From Branchiostoma floridae (taxonomy: Eukaryota > Chordata > Leptocardii > Amphioxiformes > Branchiostomatidae): a DNA stretch of 62,000 nt. Positions 44,701 through 53,756 of the stretch are shown one piece after another (the first letter of the stretch is position 1; every line of letters begins with the position of its first letter). The stretch spans positions 1,538,632-1,600,631 of the forward strand of contig NC_049995.1 in the NCBI RefSeq assembly GCF_000003815.2. Direction: 5' to 3'. Both the position numbers and the translations under genes were made by a program. The notes beneath the pieces are model-generated. The model ran no database searches, was not told the origin of the DNA, and was given only the letters and a program-made list of their open reading frames with translations.

Positions 44701-45184
44701 TTTCGAAAATTAAACGAAACAAACAGCACCATTACTTTCATTTCATCAAAGCGCACTCAACATCCTGCCACCCATCATGAGATCATGATTCTTCCAGCTA
44801 TTTCTATGTTAACCTATATTTCGTAGTTTAATTTTTATCTTTCTTTTCTCTCGAGGATCATTGCACCGTAGGAAGACCTGCCTGGACGTGAGAGAGGTGA
44901 CAAGGACTGGTGAAGGAAGGTGCCGAACATGCATGAACGAAAGGGACTTCGTAGTCTTTCCTGCACATATGACAAGGTATCATACTGTACTGTTTTTTAA
45001 CTATAGGACAACATTCTTTGTCAATAATTGACTTTTCATTTGTGTTGGCAAGTTTAAGCAAGGAGGTTTAACCTCCTTGGAAGGCCTCGAAAAATTGGAT
45101 GAATGTGCACCCAGGTGCACCCAAAATTGGAGCTGTGCACCCATTTTCTGTGGGTGCATCGGTGCCCCTAACTATTTCCATCCT

Positions 45185-45355
45185 CTTGATAAAAGTCGTG
45201 GGTTTCCTTGGAAGTCTTCAGCTTCTTCAGAAGACATTCCATGAGTTTAGGTTTAGATTTCTTGATGGACATGGGACCTTTCCCAGACATTTGACAACGT
45301 ATTGTATTGTGTGAAAGCAGGCATTAAGTGACAATAAAGGTTCTGTTGATCATGC
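45185..45355 (+). pseudogene. Partial copy of the Death-domain-like terminal exon
   Basis: Matches 45731-45925 closely: FPWKSSASSEDIP then TGA (45242-45244), 'cttgatggacatgggacctt', 'attgtattgtgtgaaagcag' and AATAAA (45333-45338). Compared with the other copy it has a 3-bp in-frame deletion (SS for SSS) and lacks the upstream death-domain part, so it is probably a truncated duplicate that keeps the tail, stop and poly(A) signal. Confidence 0.5.
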
Positions 45356-45612
45356 CAATACATCCATATTTGTAATTGTACTACAGACTGTCAATGAATT
45401 CCTTTGCGTTGGCAAGTGTAAGTTTACAGTTTAATTCATGGTATTGTACAATGTTACGCACAAAGTTCTATTTTCTCCCCCGTTTCTGACTTGTAATTCT
45501 TTTCTATCGCTGATCTGACTTCTATCTGGCCACAGACGTTTAGTATTTGTTTGTCACATCAGTGGTAAGGCAGCTGATGCATGTCTCGTTTCTTTTATCG
45601 TATTTTCTACAG

Positions 45613-45789
45613 CAATGTCCGGACGTGCTAAGGGAATGGTGGGCAGGGGAGGTCCCAGGTGTCACAGTCACGAAGGCGCTTCACAACATCCGGAGAGACA
45701 GTGGTCCTGGCGGAAGGCGTCTTGGTGCCTCCTCTCGTTGTGGGATTCCTTGGAAGTCTTCATCAGCTTCTTCAGAAGACATTCCATGA
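45613..45789 (+). CDS. Death-domain-like C-terminal exon
   Basis: After an acceptor-like TTTTCTACAG (ending 45612) the frame reads QCPDVLREWWAGEVPGVTVT then KALHNIRRDSGPGGRR, and ends PWKSSSASSEDIP with TGA at 45787-45789. LREWW...PGVTV..ALHNIRRD resembles the last two helices of Death domains (adaptor modules of apoptosis and innate signalling, greatly expanded in lancelets). AATAAA at 45903-45908 could be its poly(A) signal. The duplicated tail at 45185-45244 differs by a 3-bp in-frame indel. No partner exon upstream is recognised. The family call is from pattern alone; it could be a pseudo-exon. Confidence 0.38.
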   Translation, partial: QCPDVLREWWAGEVPGVTVTKALHNIRRDSGPGGRRLGASSRCGIPWKSSSASSEDIP

Positions 45790-46019
45790 CTTTGTTTAGT
45801 TGTCTTGATGGACATGGGACCTTTCCCAGACGTTTGACAAGGTATTGTATTGTGTGAAAGCAGACATTAAGTGACAATAGCTGTGTTGGTAGCATTCATT
45901 ACAATAAAGAATCTGTGATCATGCCAACTTCTTTTTCATGATTTCTGTCATCATTGGCAGGACATAAGGCTTCCTTTCAAAAATGGTTTGATTAGAAAAC
46001 AGCAAAAGGATGGTTACAG

Positions 46020-46740
46020 TAGTTCGTCATGATTGTAATTTCGCTTTCTTGCAGTTGCAACAAATTGGGAAAGAGAGTCATCTCTCAGCAACTTCCAGGA
46101 TCTTATTGATGATCCCGGATGAACTACGGCCTCAATGTTCATGGTGGGACTTATCCCGGTGAGAGCTTGTGCGATGCTGATCTCCACGGTGTCGTCCAGA
46201 ACGATCGGTGCTCGTGTTTACGCCATGCCAGAGGACCTGAAATTGTTAAGTTCTAATGTGTTTAGGTAGGCGTTAGATGGCAACATGCTGCAGATATGTG
46301 CGCACTAATGTGTAATTAGCCATGGTAGAAAGTAAATGAATCGTGAGATTGCAATCATTGCTTTAACTGCACGAACGATACCCTCTGTACTTCCTGAGGG
46401 TATTGTTGGAAGGACTGATCACAACTTCTCGGCTGGTGTTAAGGTGCTTGAGTGCGTTTTGTTGACATGCTGAGTTTTGTAGCCAGTAGGTGGTCAGGAC
46501 ATTTTGTGATCTGAGGCTCCTTTTGCATTCTGCTTGTTTTATGTTTTGTATTAAATTAATGTTTTATGTCGTGGTCAGTGGTTGTCGGGAACCTAGACCA
46601 TTACATAATCTGCCCCGTGTTGTTATCGTTGGGTCCGGAACCAAGAGAACGGCACAGGCCAGAAAGGAAGACCGTTGATATTAGTAGTTTAGTCATTTAA
46701 CAGAAATTGAATCAATGCAGAATACAAAGTGCACACCGTT
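46020..46740 (+). repeat. Duplicated block, copy 2
   Basis: Diverged second copy of 43938-44700 at an offset of about 2.1 kb. It contains an acceptor-like TTTCTTGCAG (ending about 46054) and a short ORF starting MNYGLNVHGGTYPGE (about 46121-46258), which does not match the copy-1 frame throughout. An AATAAA near 47184 could end a transcript from this strand. Confidence 0.65.
46563..46657 (+). ncRNA. Candidate two-hairpin structured RNA, copy 2
   Basis: Nearly identical to 44481-44563 in the first hairpin and hinge, although the flanks are well diverged. Hairpin 1 keeps GTGGTC (46571-46576), pairing with GACCAT (46596-46601) through a G-U pair. ACATAA is retained at 46603-46608. Hairpin 2 retains pairing between CGTGTTGTT and AACGGCACA with G-U replacements and a larger loop. 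Substitutions that preserve pairing suggest structural constraint, but two copies are few. Confidence 0.3.
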
Positions 46741-47519
46741 AGTCATCATGTATTATGTTAGATACATGTAGCTAAGCTTCAAGAAAAATTCAGTAGATGT
46801 CAATATTGCCGGTCCATTGTACAGAGGTCTATTGTAGCCCTTTAAATCAACCCTTTGGAAATTTCTCTACCTAAGGCTTAGGCTGGCGCTGTCACTAACA
46901 CAATGACACATACACATACACGCACACACACACACTAACAAACCCCACCAAACACACGCTGACAAAAAGCGCCTTGAAAAAAACTTTCTATGATTCTTAA
47001 GTTCAAAGGCTACAAGCTACCTCTATACCGTGTACTGACAATATCAAATTACTGATTCTAGGATATGGATAAATGTAAATGGGTTAGATGTTAAGTTTTA
47101 CGTTCAATTTGTTATGTTTTGATGCTATGGTATTTCTTGTGTGGTTTTGAATTTTTTTACACTTTGCATTCATCTATTTAGCCAATAAAAGCAAGTATGC
47201 TGAATCAGATGTGTAGTGCTTGTTTTACACTAGACTTGAAACGAAATGGATTGGTTCTCCCGTCCCGCACCCTCAACCAGCCGCAAAATGCGAGAACACA
47301 TTGAAATCGTGCAAATAAACGTTTAAAACTATTCCTAACATTAATTTTAAACTTCGAACGACAATCAATGTGCATTGCGGTTTTTGCATCTTGCGGCTGT
47401 AGTCAGAAGATTGGACGTTGGAATCTTGGAATGAATCCTCCAGCGGCTTGCTCTGGAACTGCAGGGGTAATTTTGTCAAAATCATCCTAGGAACATAACG
47501 GAGCATGTAGGTATCTTTG
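46741..47519. other. Intergenic with a CA-rich microsatellite
   Basis: A degenerate (CA)n/(ACAC) tract lies at about 46903-46940. AATAAA at about 47184 follows AT-rich sequence. No coding similarity. Confidence 0.5.
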
Positions 47520-47883
47520 GCAGAGATGTACGTTATGAATTGCAAATTATGCAAATATGGACTTAATCTGCTTACTTAGTGAGAAAAGTCTATATGTGCA
47601 GTGTTTTCCATTATAGGACTCAAATACCTGTAACATAGGTAGGTGGAAGATTAGCCGATATAAATTAAGCAAATAAGTTCCTGATTTGCATAATATTGCA
47701 TGAAATTAATGTGCCCTAAAGTGTCCTAATTCATGTACATGTAATAAGTGACTGGATTGTCAACATTGTGACCTGTGTAAGTTAGTTAAAGGTGGACATA
47801 ACCAAGCATAAATTATGCAGATGTGAAAGTCATTTGCATAATCAGAATATTTCATGGAGGTATGAGGTCTCCGAACTCTTGTT
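47520..47883 (+). repeat. Large dispersed repeat family, 3'-part copy
   Basis: Diverged copy of the end of 34868-35945: 'attatgcaaatatggactta', 'ttcctgatttgcataat', 'ttgtgacctgtgtaa' and the terminus 'ggaggtatgaggtctccgaa'. A second terminus-like 'catgaggtctccgaaccctt' lies at 47961-47980, just before the tRNA-like sequence. Confidence 0.7.
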
Positions 47884-47983
47884 TCACTAGCGTTTGTGAT
47901 GATGATTTTGTTTCAATTATTCGAACATTCAAAATAAAGGGCTAGCAGTTAACTAGCAGGCATGAGGTCTCCGAACCCTTGTT

Positions 47984-48043
47984 GTAGCCATTAGCTCAGT
48001 CGTTAGTGCACGGGCTCCCGGGTTCGAGTCCAAGGAGGGAGTA
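47984..48043 (+). other. tRNA-like sequence (SINE head or tRNA pseudogene)
   Basis: TAGCTCAGTCGTTAGTGC (47991-48008 region) fits an RNA polymerase III A box and GGTTCGAGTCC (48021-48031) a perfect B box. The anticodon arm is missing: only about 13 bases separate the two boxes, far fewer than in a tRNA, so it cannot be a functional tRNA gene. It abuts a copy of the dispersed-repeat terminus. A tRNA-derived SINE head or a deleted tRNA pseudogene fits best. Confidence 0.6.
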
Positions 48044-48321
48044 TTTTTTCAATTCTCCGTTTTTTTCTTTTTAAACATCCATTAAAAATATCATTTAGAC
48101 ACAATTTGACAACCCACAAACCAAAGTGCACAATGGTATTGCCCCTTTATATAGCTTGAAATGATGAAGGTTAGATCAAAATTTAGTAGCTTGTGAATAA
48201 GTAATAGAGATGTAATGAATAAGTTATTACACCAGATGTAATGAATAAGTAATAGAGATGTTATGAATAAGTAATAGAGTCGATTTGTGACATCACTGGA
48301 AACAGGACAGACTATTGATTG
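48044..48321. other. AT-rich, short direct repeats
   Basis: 'gaataagtaatagagatgt' recurs at about 48196, 48242 and 48266 with small changes. No gene. Confidence 0.55.
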
Positions 48322-48440
48322 TGACGTCAAAATTCAACATGGCGGCCCCCATGGAAGGAAGCAAAAACAATATAGGGTTTCGCTATTGCGACCCTGTAAA
48401 TACTTTGTCTTGCGACCCGAACATCAAAACTTGCCTTTGA
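48322..48440 (+). CDS. Short ORF at a CRE/ATGGCGG promoter-like site
   Basis: A perfect CRE palindrome TGACGTCA (48322-48329) is 9 bp upstream of ATGGCGGCCCCCATGG (from 48339), a YY1-type element that in many metazoan genes sits at the transcription start and includes the start codon. The frame from 48339 encodes 33 residues (MAAPMEGSKNNIGFRYCDPV, then a Cys-containing end) and stops at 48438-48440. No family is recognised. It may be a small protein, an N-terminal exon whose donor I cannot place, or a promoter-derived uORF. Confidence 0.28.
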
Positions 48441-48871
48441 GACTTTCTTTTCTGGATTTTCATGCTGTTGGAATGGACGGAATTAATTTCATCACTCAAC
48501 AAACCTTGGCGGACTACCGTTTGAAAAGAAACCATACTTTTTGTTAGTTATTCTGTTAAAAAATTGTACAGGTTTGGTTGTCTATGTTCAATCTTATTGT
48601 ATATGAATTGTCACGCAGAATAGTGGTACAATATCATTAATGAAGATCATAATTTAAAAAAATCATTCCATCTCGATCGTAACCATTCGTCATAAGCTGT
48701 GTTTTTTTTAAACACCAGGCTTGTTTTCTGTTTTGTTTTGTTTTTTAGATCAGGTGATAATCAAAGTGATGCGCGCGCTGATGTCATCCATAAAATTTTC
48801 ATGCTGTAATCTAAGAAGATAAAAAGGATATAATTTCTATCAAGTTTGGGTTTGGGCTCAAAATTTTCGGT
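48441..48871. other. Intergenic, no gene seen
   Basis: AT-rich with a (TTTTG)-type run at about 48724-48746; nothing else recognisable. Confidence 0.5.
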
Positions 48872-48892
48872 GGGGGAGGGGGAAGGGGAGGG
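48872..48892 (+). other. Potential G-quadruplex
   Basis: Four G runs of 5, 5, 4 and 3 separated by 1-2 bases on the plus strand satisfy the G3+N1-7 rule. It lies in AT-rich sequence with no gene near enough to give it a role. Confidence 0.6.
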
Positions 48893-50639
48893 CTGTCATA
48901 TTTATTGGACAAACCCGCTGCCAGGGTCCTATAATGGAACAACTCAACACTCGATATTCTTACGTCCTGTACGCTAAATGTTTCTTAACACAATATCATA
49001 GGAGTCTCTGAAAAGGTTAAAAGTCGTTACAAAGTAGAAAACCATTCAGTTATTCTGCTACTCGGAGATCAACTTTGCCACGCGACTTCCCGTGGTTAAA
49101 CTTCTTCAATTTAAGATGAGATGGCGTACAATGGTGTTATGTGCTTTAAAAGTTTTATTTATTATCATTCCTCAAAAGTACATAGGCAGGGGGAGCTATA
49201 CAAGCCTCCCTGAATTGGGTACAAGATGTACAATATTTTTACTAAACAGTCATAGTCGAAACGTTAAACATACACGCTATATGCTATGCAGAATTGTTAT
49301 ACAGTCTGAGGGCACAGTGCACGAAAGACTGCTTCAGTCTTTTCGTTCTGGCAAATGGCACTGAGATGTTCTGACTGTTTCTTAGTGTTCTTCCAGTAGC
49401 TGACAGTCTCTGGGCGGACACCAGGTCAAGTTTGCCGTTATGATCACGTTGATTTGATTTTATGGATGACATCCGCACGCGCATCAATGCCAGTCCTTTT
49501 CCAAAGAAAGAAGTCTTCGATCCTACTGTAAGTCTTACATAGCAGATATGAAATAAGAACACATATGCCAAACGGATACGCATGTCATAGAATGCGAAAG
49601 TTAATTTCAAGGCGTTTAACCAAAGAGACAAACACACTGACTTTCAAAGAAAATGACGGAACAAGGGGTCGATGGATCATCATGATTTTTGGTATGTAGA
49701 TAGCACAGTTAATGCTTGATGTAATCAAATTAGAATTGATGAGGAAAGTTTATAGACTCACTCTGCGCCAAGATAGGACAATCTGAACATGTGGCATACG
49801 AAACTGAGAAAGGGAAGGGCATTGTTATATAAGAATTACACTATTATAATATGTCATACTTGCGGCATTTAGAAGGTACGTTAAGGAGATGATATAAGTA
49901 GACATAATCCATACGTCGTAAAGATATGGGGCCGTTGAACATGTGCCGTTGTTTTTCCTTAAAGCAGCAATCCAACGTCTATGATCTAAAACGGCCAACT
50001 CGGCATACATAAGTATTCATTTCTTACTTTGACCACCTGACAACCAACAAACCACCCCCGACCCCCGGTCATTTTCTAGCGAGTACCAATAAAATAGCTG
50101 CCGACATGTCGTTGACCATCCTTATGAAGTAGGCAATGAGTGACTGTCGAGTTGGGAGATATTCGTACTCCTATCATGTATAAAATGTCATGAACCCAAA
50201 CCAAGCAAGCCTTGTCGAAGTTTTACCTTCCCAATCAGCCGTTGTTTATCAGTTTTAAAAGTTTACTTTGCTGACCGAAAGGTGAAGAGATGGCTGTTTA
50301 GATGATGACCCTGCAACTTATGTCGTCTCGTGTAATCACGCGCTCCGTCACTTCAGTTCTATCGGGTCCTCCCACGAAGGACGTTACTCACACTGATGTT
50401 TGTGGCATAGCTTACATAAGGTCTTGCTTCTTGTCTGCGTCCCCAAAAGGTTTGTACGTGTCACAATATCTATTGTTGCTATCTTTGTGCATTTTTTCAT
50501 TTGATCTGAATTTTGGCGATGCAGCCATTAAATCGACAGACAATAGGTGTGAAATATTCCACCCTATATTGTGTTTGTCATCAATTATGCAAATAGATTT
50601 CAATGAAAATGAAGTACTGTGGGTTGGAGAAGGAGAAAC
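48893..50639. other. Intergenic, mostly unrecognised
   Basis: Contains a fragment at about 49660-49760 ('gatggatcatcatgattttt', 'ggtatgtagatagc') related to the dispersed repeat family at 34868-35945. ORFs of 60-160 codons on both strands are mutually overlapping and have no motif. Confidence 0.45.
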
Positions 50640-50840
50640 ACGACAAACAAGAGAGGTCAACATTTGCCCCGGAGCAAATACAGCATGTTTAATCCATCCT
50701 CATCCCAGAGAAAAAAATGTGCTGTTCCGTATCAACCTTTTACAGATATTGTCCCAAAACATCATGCAAAATGAATATTAAATTTAAAAAGCCCAAATAG
50801 CAATACAGAATGGGCTCTTCCGGAACACCCTATCTATGCA
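50640..50840 (+). repeat. Dispersed repeat copy (family of 1498-1695)
   Basis: Landmarks 'gaggtcaacatttgccccgg', 'agcaaatacagcatgttt', 'ccatcctcatcccag', 'ccggaacaccctatctatgc' match the minus-strand copy at 1498-1695. Confidence 0.65.
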
Positions 50841-51255
50841 AAGAGGACTGCTGTACAATTCCTAGAATATTTGCAGACTAAACACAATACTATACCATTT
50901 GGCTCGCCACTGAGACGTCGCCAGAAATGATTACGATCTTTCAACACATTCAAAATCAACCATGCAGTTCCCAAACAAGCCGCAATCCCAAACTTACAAC
51001 ACTTTTTTTTCTCTCAAGAGCTATTCTAGCTCTTAAAAATCACCGCCACAGCATATCCAGAGCACATGATATAAAAAAATTGTTCCGCTGTAGTACCTTA
51101 GAAAGCCGCTAGGAGACCAAGTATCAAATACTTCTCAAGCTATGCTGTTCATAGACACAGACTGACGTACAGACACAGACACAATTACACAAACACCGAA
51201 AACCAAGAATTAACCTCCTTCCGAAAACACAACCATCTTGGCGAAGGTAATAAAA
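50841..51255. repeat. Unrecognised sequence ending in a dispersed-element terminus
   Basis: The last part ('agacacagactgacgtacag', 'acacaaacaccg', 'cttggcgaaggtaataaaat') looks like the end of a dispersed repeat with a degenerate ACAGA-rich tail. Assignment is tentative. Confidence 0.35.
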
Positions 51256-51296
51256 TAGCCTCTATCATCAAATCCGTGATGAGAGTTGCCGTTGGA

Positions 51297-51390
51297 TGAC
51301 CTGCAGGTCATTATGACGTCATTTGACCTCTCACCTCGCCGACAGGTGTGCGCATCCCATGGTGCACCGCGGTAGTTTCAAGATGGCGGC
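51297..51390 (+). promoter_or_regulatory. Candidate promoter: nuclear-receptor-like palindrome, CRE and YY1-type start
   Basis: TGACCTGCAGGTCA (51297-51310) is a perfect palindrome of two AGGTCA-type half sites everted with a 2-bp spacer. It is followed by a perfect CRE TGACGTCA (51314-51321), another TGACCT (51324-51329) and AAGATGGCGGC (51380-51390), a YY1-type motif often found at +1 in TATA-less promoters. CACTCCTACAG|GTGATT near 51416-51432 could be the first donor. The clustering within 95 bp is suggestive; function is inferred. Confidence 0.38.
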
Positions 51391-51551
51391 AGGTTGAAGA
51401 GCTGTCAAGCTGTTGCACTCCTACAGGTGATTTTTCTGACTTTTTAACAATATACTATCCTGCTTGGAGATTGCAAGTACACGGCTTGATAGTTTACATA
51501 GCCTGTACGTTCATAAGAAGATACGAAGTCGGCTGTGTTGTGTCCCTTGCA

Positions 51552-51695
51552 ATGGCTGTTTGCACATTCTGCAAGCCAACGTTATCGGAAACGCCAGACG
51601 GGGAATGTTTACATAATTTTCTTAAAGATGTGTACAAAAGTCTGATCGCCTATTACGATATATGCCGCTTATATTGCATACTACAGTGTAGCTAG
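51552..51695 (+). CDS. Hypothetical 47-residue ORF downstream of the candidate promoter
   Basis: The ORF begins MAVCTFCKPTLSETPDGECL, continues HNFLKDVYKSLIAYYDICRL and ends near YCILQCS with a stop at 51693-51695. It has seven cysteines including a CTFC pair. The start is in fair context ('ttgcaatgg'). The ORF also continues upstream in frame to about 51348. No family is recognised. It is listed because it is the first sizeable ORF after the promoter-like cluster. Confidence 0.18.
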   Translation: MAVCTFCKPTLSETPDGECLHNFLKDVYKSLIAYYDICRLYCILQCS

Positions 51696-52010
51696 AAGAA
51701 TGCATGTATTAAATGGATGTCTTAAAAAGTCTCAAGAAAAGAAAATGTATAACTCTAAGCCTCGAAAATTGCCGCCAAAATCGTTGTTCCCGCAAAAAAT
51801 ATATTATTGAATGTAAACCAAAATTCGAAGTTTCATTTATTTATCATGTAGAATGTAATGATTTTTCAGTGACATTTCTGTTGATATATATACAATATTA
51901 GTATTCAGGTAAATTACCTGAATTCCTAATGTTATACGATAATATCATATTGAGGTCACATTTTGACTGATATTTTCTCACATGGCCAGGAAATATTGCA
52001 TACTTGCATG
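51696..52010. other. Intergenic, no gene seen
   Basis: Very AT-rich sequence. 'ggtaaattacctgaattcc' (about 51907) is weakly palindromic. A 62-codon ORF (51713-51901) has no motif. Confidence 0.5.
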
Positions 52011-52620
52011 TAACGTAAGGTTACCAGTTTACGGTCAAATTATGGAAAATGATTATTGTTCCAAAATGCCTAAGCAGAATTAAATATTTAACCCATTTAA
52101 AGAAACAGTAGTTTGTCTGTTTAAAAAGTGCATGGTAATTTATTTCTTCCCTCCATCTTTGGCTGCGCACCAGCATGTAATAATGGAGTAGTTGGCAGTG
52201 AAGAATTGTTCTAGGGTGACCAATTAACGGTCACTTGAATCTTTCTCCTTGTAGTGCTCTACCTATAAGCGTACATATTCAAATACTTGCTGCAAAATAT
52301 TACGAAAGTGGTAAACAAACAAACCACGGTAAAATTTTTGTGTCTACCCCACCATCGCCTGCAGTAGCGCTGTAGTTATGAATGAGGTTGGACCGCCGAA
52401 TTTGCCTCAGTAGAACGTCACGTAAAGTCGACCCAGGCACCATGGGCCCATGATCTTCCACAAAAATTGTGCAATATTCATTGCAAGGGTTTTCAATGTG
52501 AATAACACATTTATAGTTTTATTATTACTGACTAATTTTTGCATGGTGCACCTTGAAATGCAGTCATGTCGCTAACTGACCGTTAATTGGTCCTGCACGT
52601 AAACTGGTAACCTTACGTTA
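52011..52620. mobile_element. MITE with perfect 23-bp TIRs and TA target site
   Basis: 52011-52033 (starting TAACGTAAGGTTACC) is the exact reverse complement of 52598-52620. An internal inverted pair ('gaccaattaacggtcac' near 52216 and 'gaccgttaattggtcc' near 52578) extends the symmetry. If the outer TA is the duplicated target, the element fits a Tc1/mariner-type MITE. No transposase. Confidence 0.85.
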
Positions 52621-52876
52621 GATTAGGGGTGAGTACCGGGACAGAAAATTCAGGTATGTCCGTTTCAGGTCCAGAGGTTCAGGTTTGAACCTGGGCCTGA
52701 TTATCTGTGAAACCTTGTGAATGGGTGATATTAAACAAAAATAGTTTTAATTTTGTGGTAGCACCATCACTGCTGCCATGGAAAAATGTTCGCAGTGGTT
52801 TTAAGTTCGCGGTGAATTGGCAACACGGTTTTCACGAACTTAAAACCACCGTGAACATTTCTGAATTTGCAGTATG
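52621..52876. repeat. Dispersed repeat fragment and TIR-element end
   Basis: 52621-52700 ('gtgagtaccgggacag', 'tttcaggtccagaggttcag') resembles 55905-55985. 52780-52876 has 'ttcgcagtggttttaagttcg' inverted against 'cgaacttaaaaccaccgtga' and ends in 'atttgcagta', a diverged terminus of the TACTGTAAATGCA family at 32957-33609. A (GTT)n run follows directly. Confidence 0.55.
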
Positions 52877-53449
52877 GTTGTTGTTGTTGTTGTCCTCGTT
52901 TAACGTCTATTATTTCGCTAGACGTGGCCTCTTGGTGCTGAGTAACACATGGTTCGCTTTTGAGTCAATAGTCTCTCTTGGTATTTAACTCTTGGTTCCT
53001 TGTGCTTGAGAGTTGTTGGAGGAGTTTCTAGGAGAGTACGTCGAAATGGTGTGTACTCTCAATGTACTGGGAGAAGGCCATGTATATCTGTTTGTTGATT
53101 CCTTCTGAAAGGTCTTCTGTATGGTCCATTTCGCTACAAAGGAATCTGTTTGGTGGAGTATCCGACTACATTGTATCTTCATGTAAACAAGGTTAGCTGC
53201 TTTTGCATGTTGACTGTAGGAACTATAAACTCTAGTCTACTTCACTTTGTATTTTCTTGAACCGGTAAGAACGGCGTGGGGAATGAACTGATTTATTGAA
53301 TAACACACTAAAATGAGGTACTAAGTACATCATGGTAGAATTCCTAGTAAGGAATTGACCCTTGACCTTCACTTAGCAATATCCGCTGCATGGACTGCTT
53401 GTTTTTTTCATTTCCAAATATAAGTAACTAAATAATAACACACTAAGAT
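52877..53449. other. Intergenic, no gene seen
   Basis: Starts with a (GTT)n run (about 52878-52893). No other feature recognised. Confidence 0.5.
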
Positions 53450-53756
53450 TCAAAAACCATCAGAAGATCCATCGCCTACCCAACATCTGTAACAGTCTAC
53501 CAGCGGACATACCCACAGCCCCAACTCTGGCTTCCTTAAGAGACTCTTAAACTAAACTGAAATGGCTAAAATTGTGGACTCGAGTCATATCGCTAGCTAT
53601 TATTTGTTTTGTGCCATGTATGTAAAATTGTGTATATAGGCTTCTAAGACTCATTAGGACTTTAAACTGCATCTCTGTTGTATATGTTGTCTGACCCTTA
53701 TCTCCCTCATGACCTCAATGAAAAGCGCCAATTCAAGCTTTCATGAATAAACATTT
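53450..53756 (+). pseudogene. LINE 3' end remnant
   Basis: The frame with HRLPNICNSLPADIPTAPTL then ASLRDS (about 53470-53550) matches the conserved C-terminal 'W/N-SLP-x-x-I-x-x-A-x-SL' motif of CR1/L2/Rex-type ORF2 proteins. It is followed by a UTR-like stretch ending 'tgaccttaatgaaaagcg'-type sequence and 'aataaacatttaggttc'. Only the last ~30 codons are left. Confidence 0.55.

Noticed and set aside
45615-45857. ORF starting MSGRAKG as a histone H4 relic
   Set aside because: Resemblance stops after the first few residues. The adjacent frame (LREWW...) is better supported by an acceptor and by the in-frame indel between duplicates.
47984-48043. Functional tRNA gene
   Set aside because: The anticodon arm is absent; the A and B boxes are too close for a tRNA cloverleaf.
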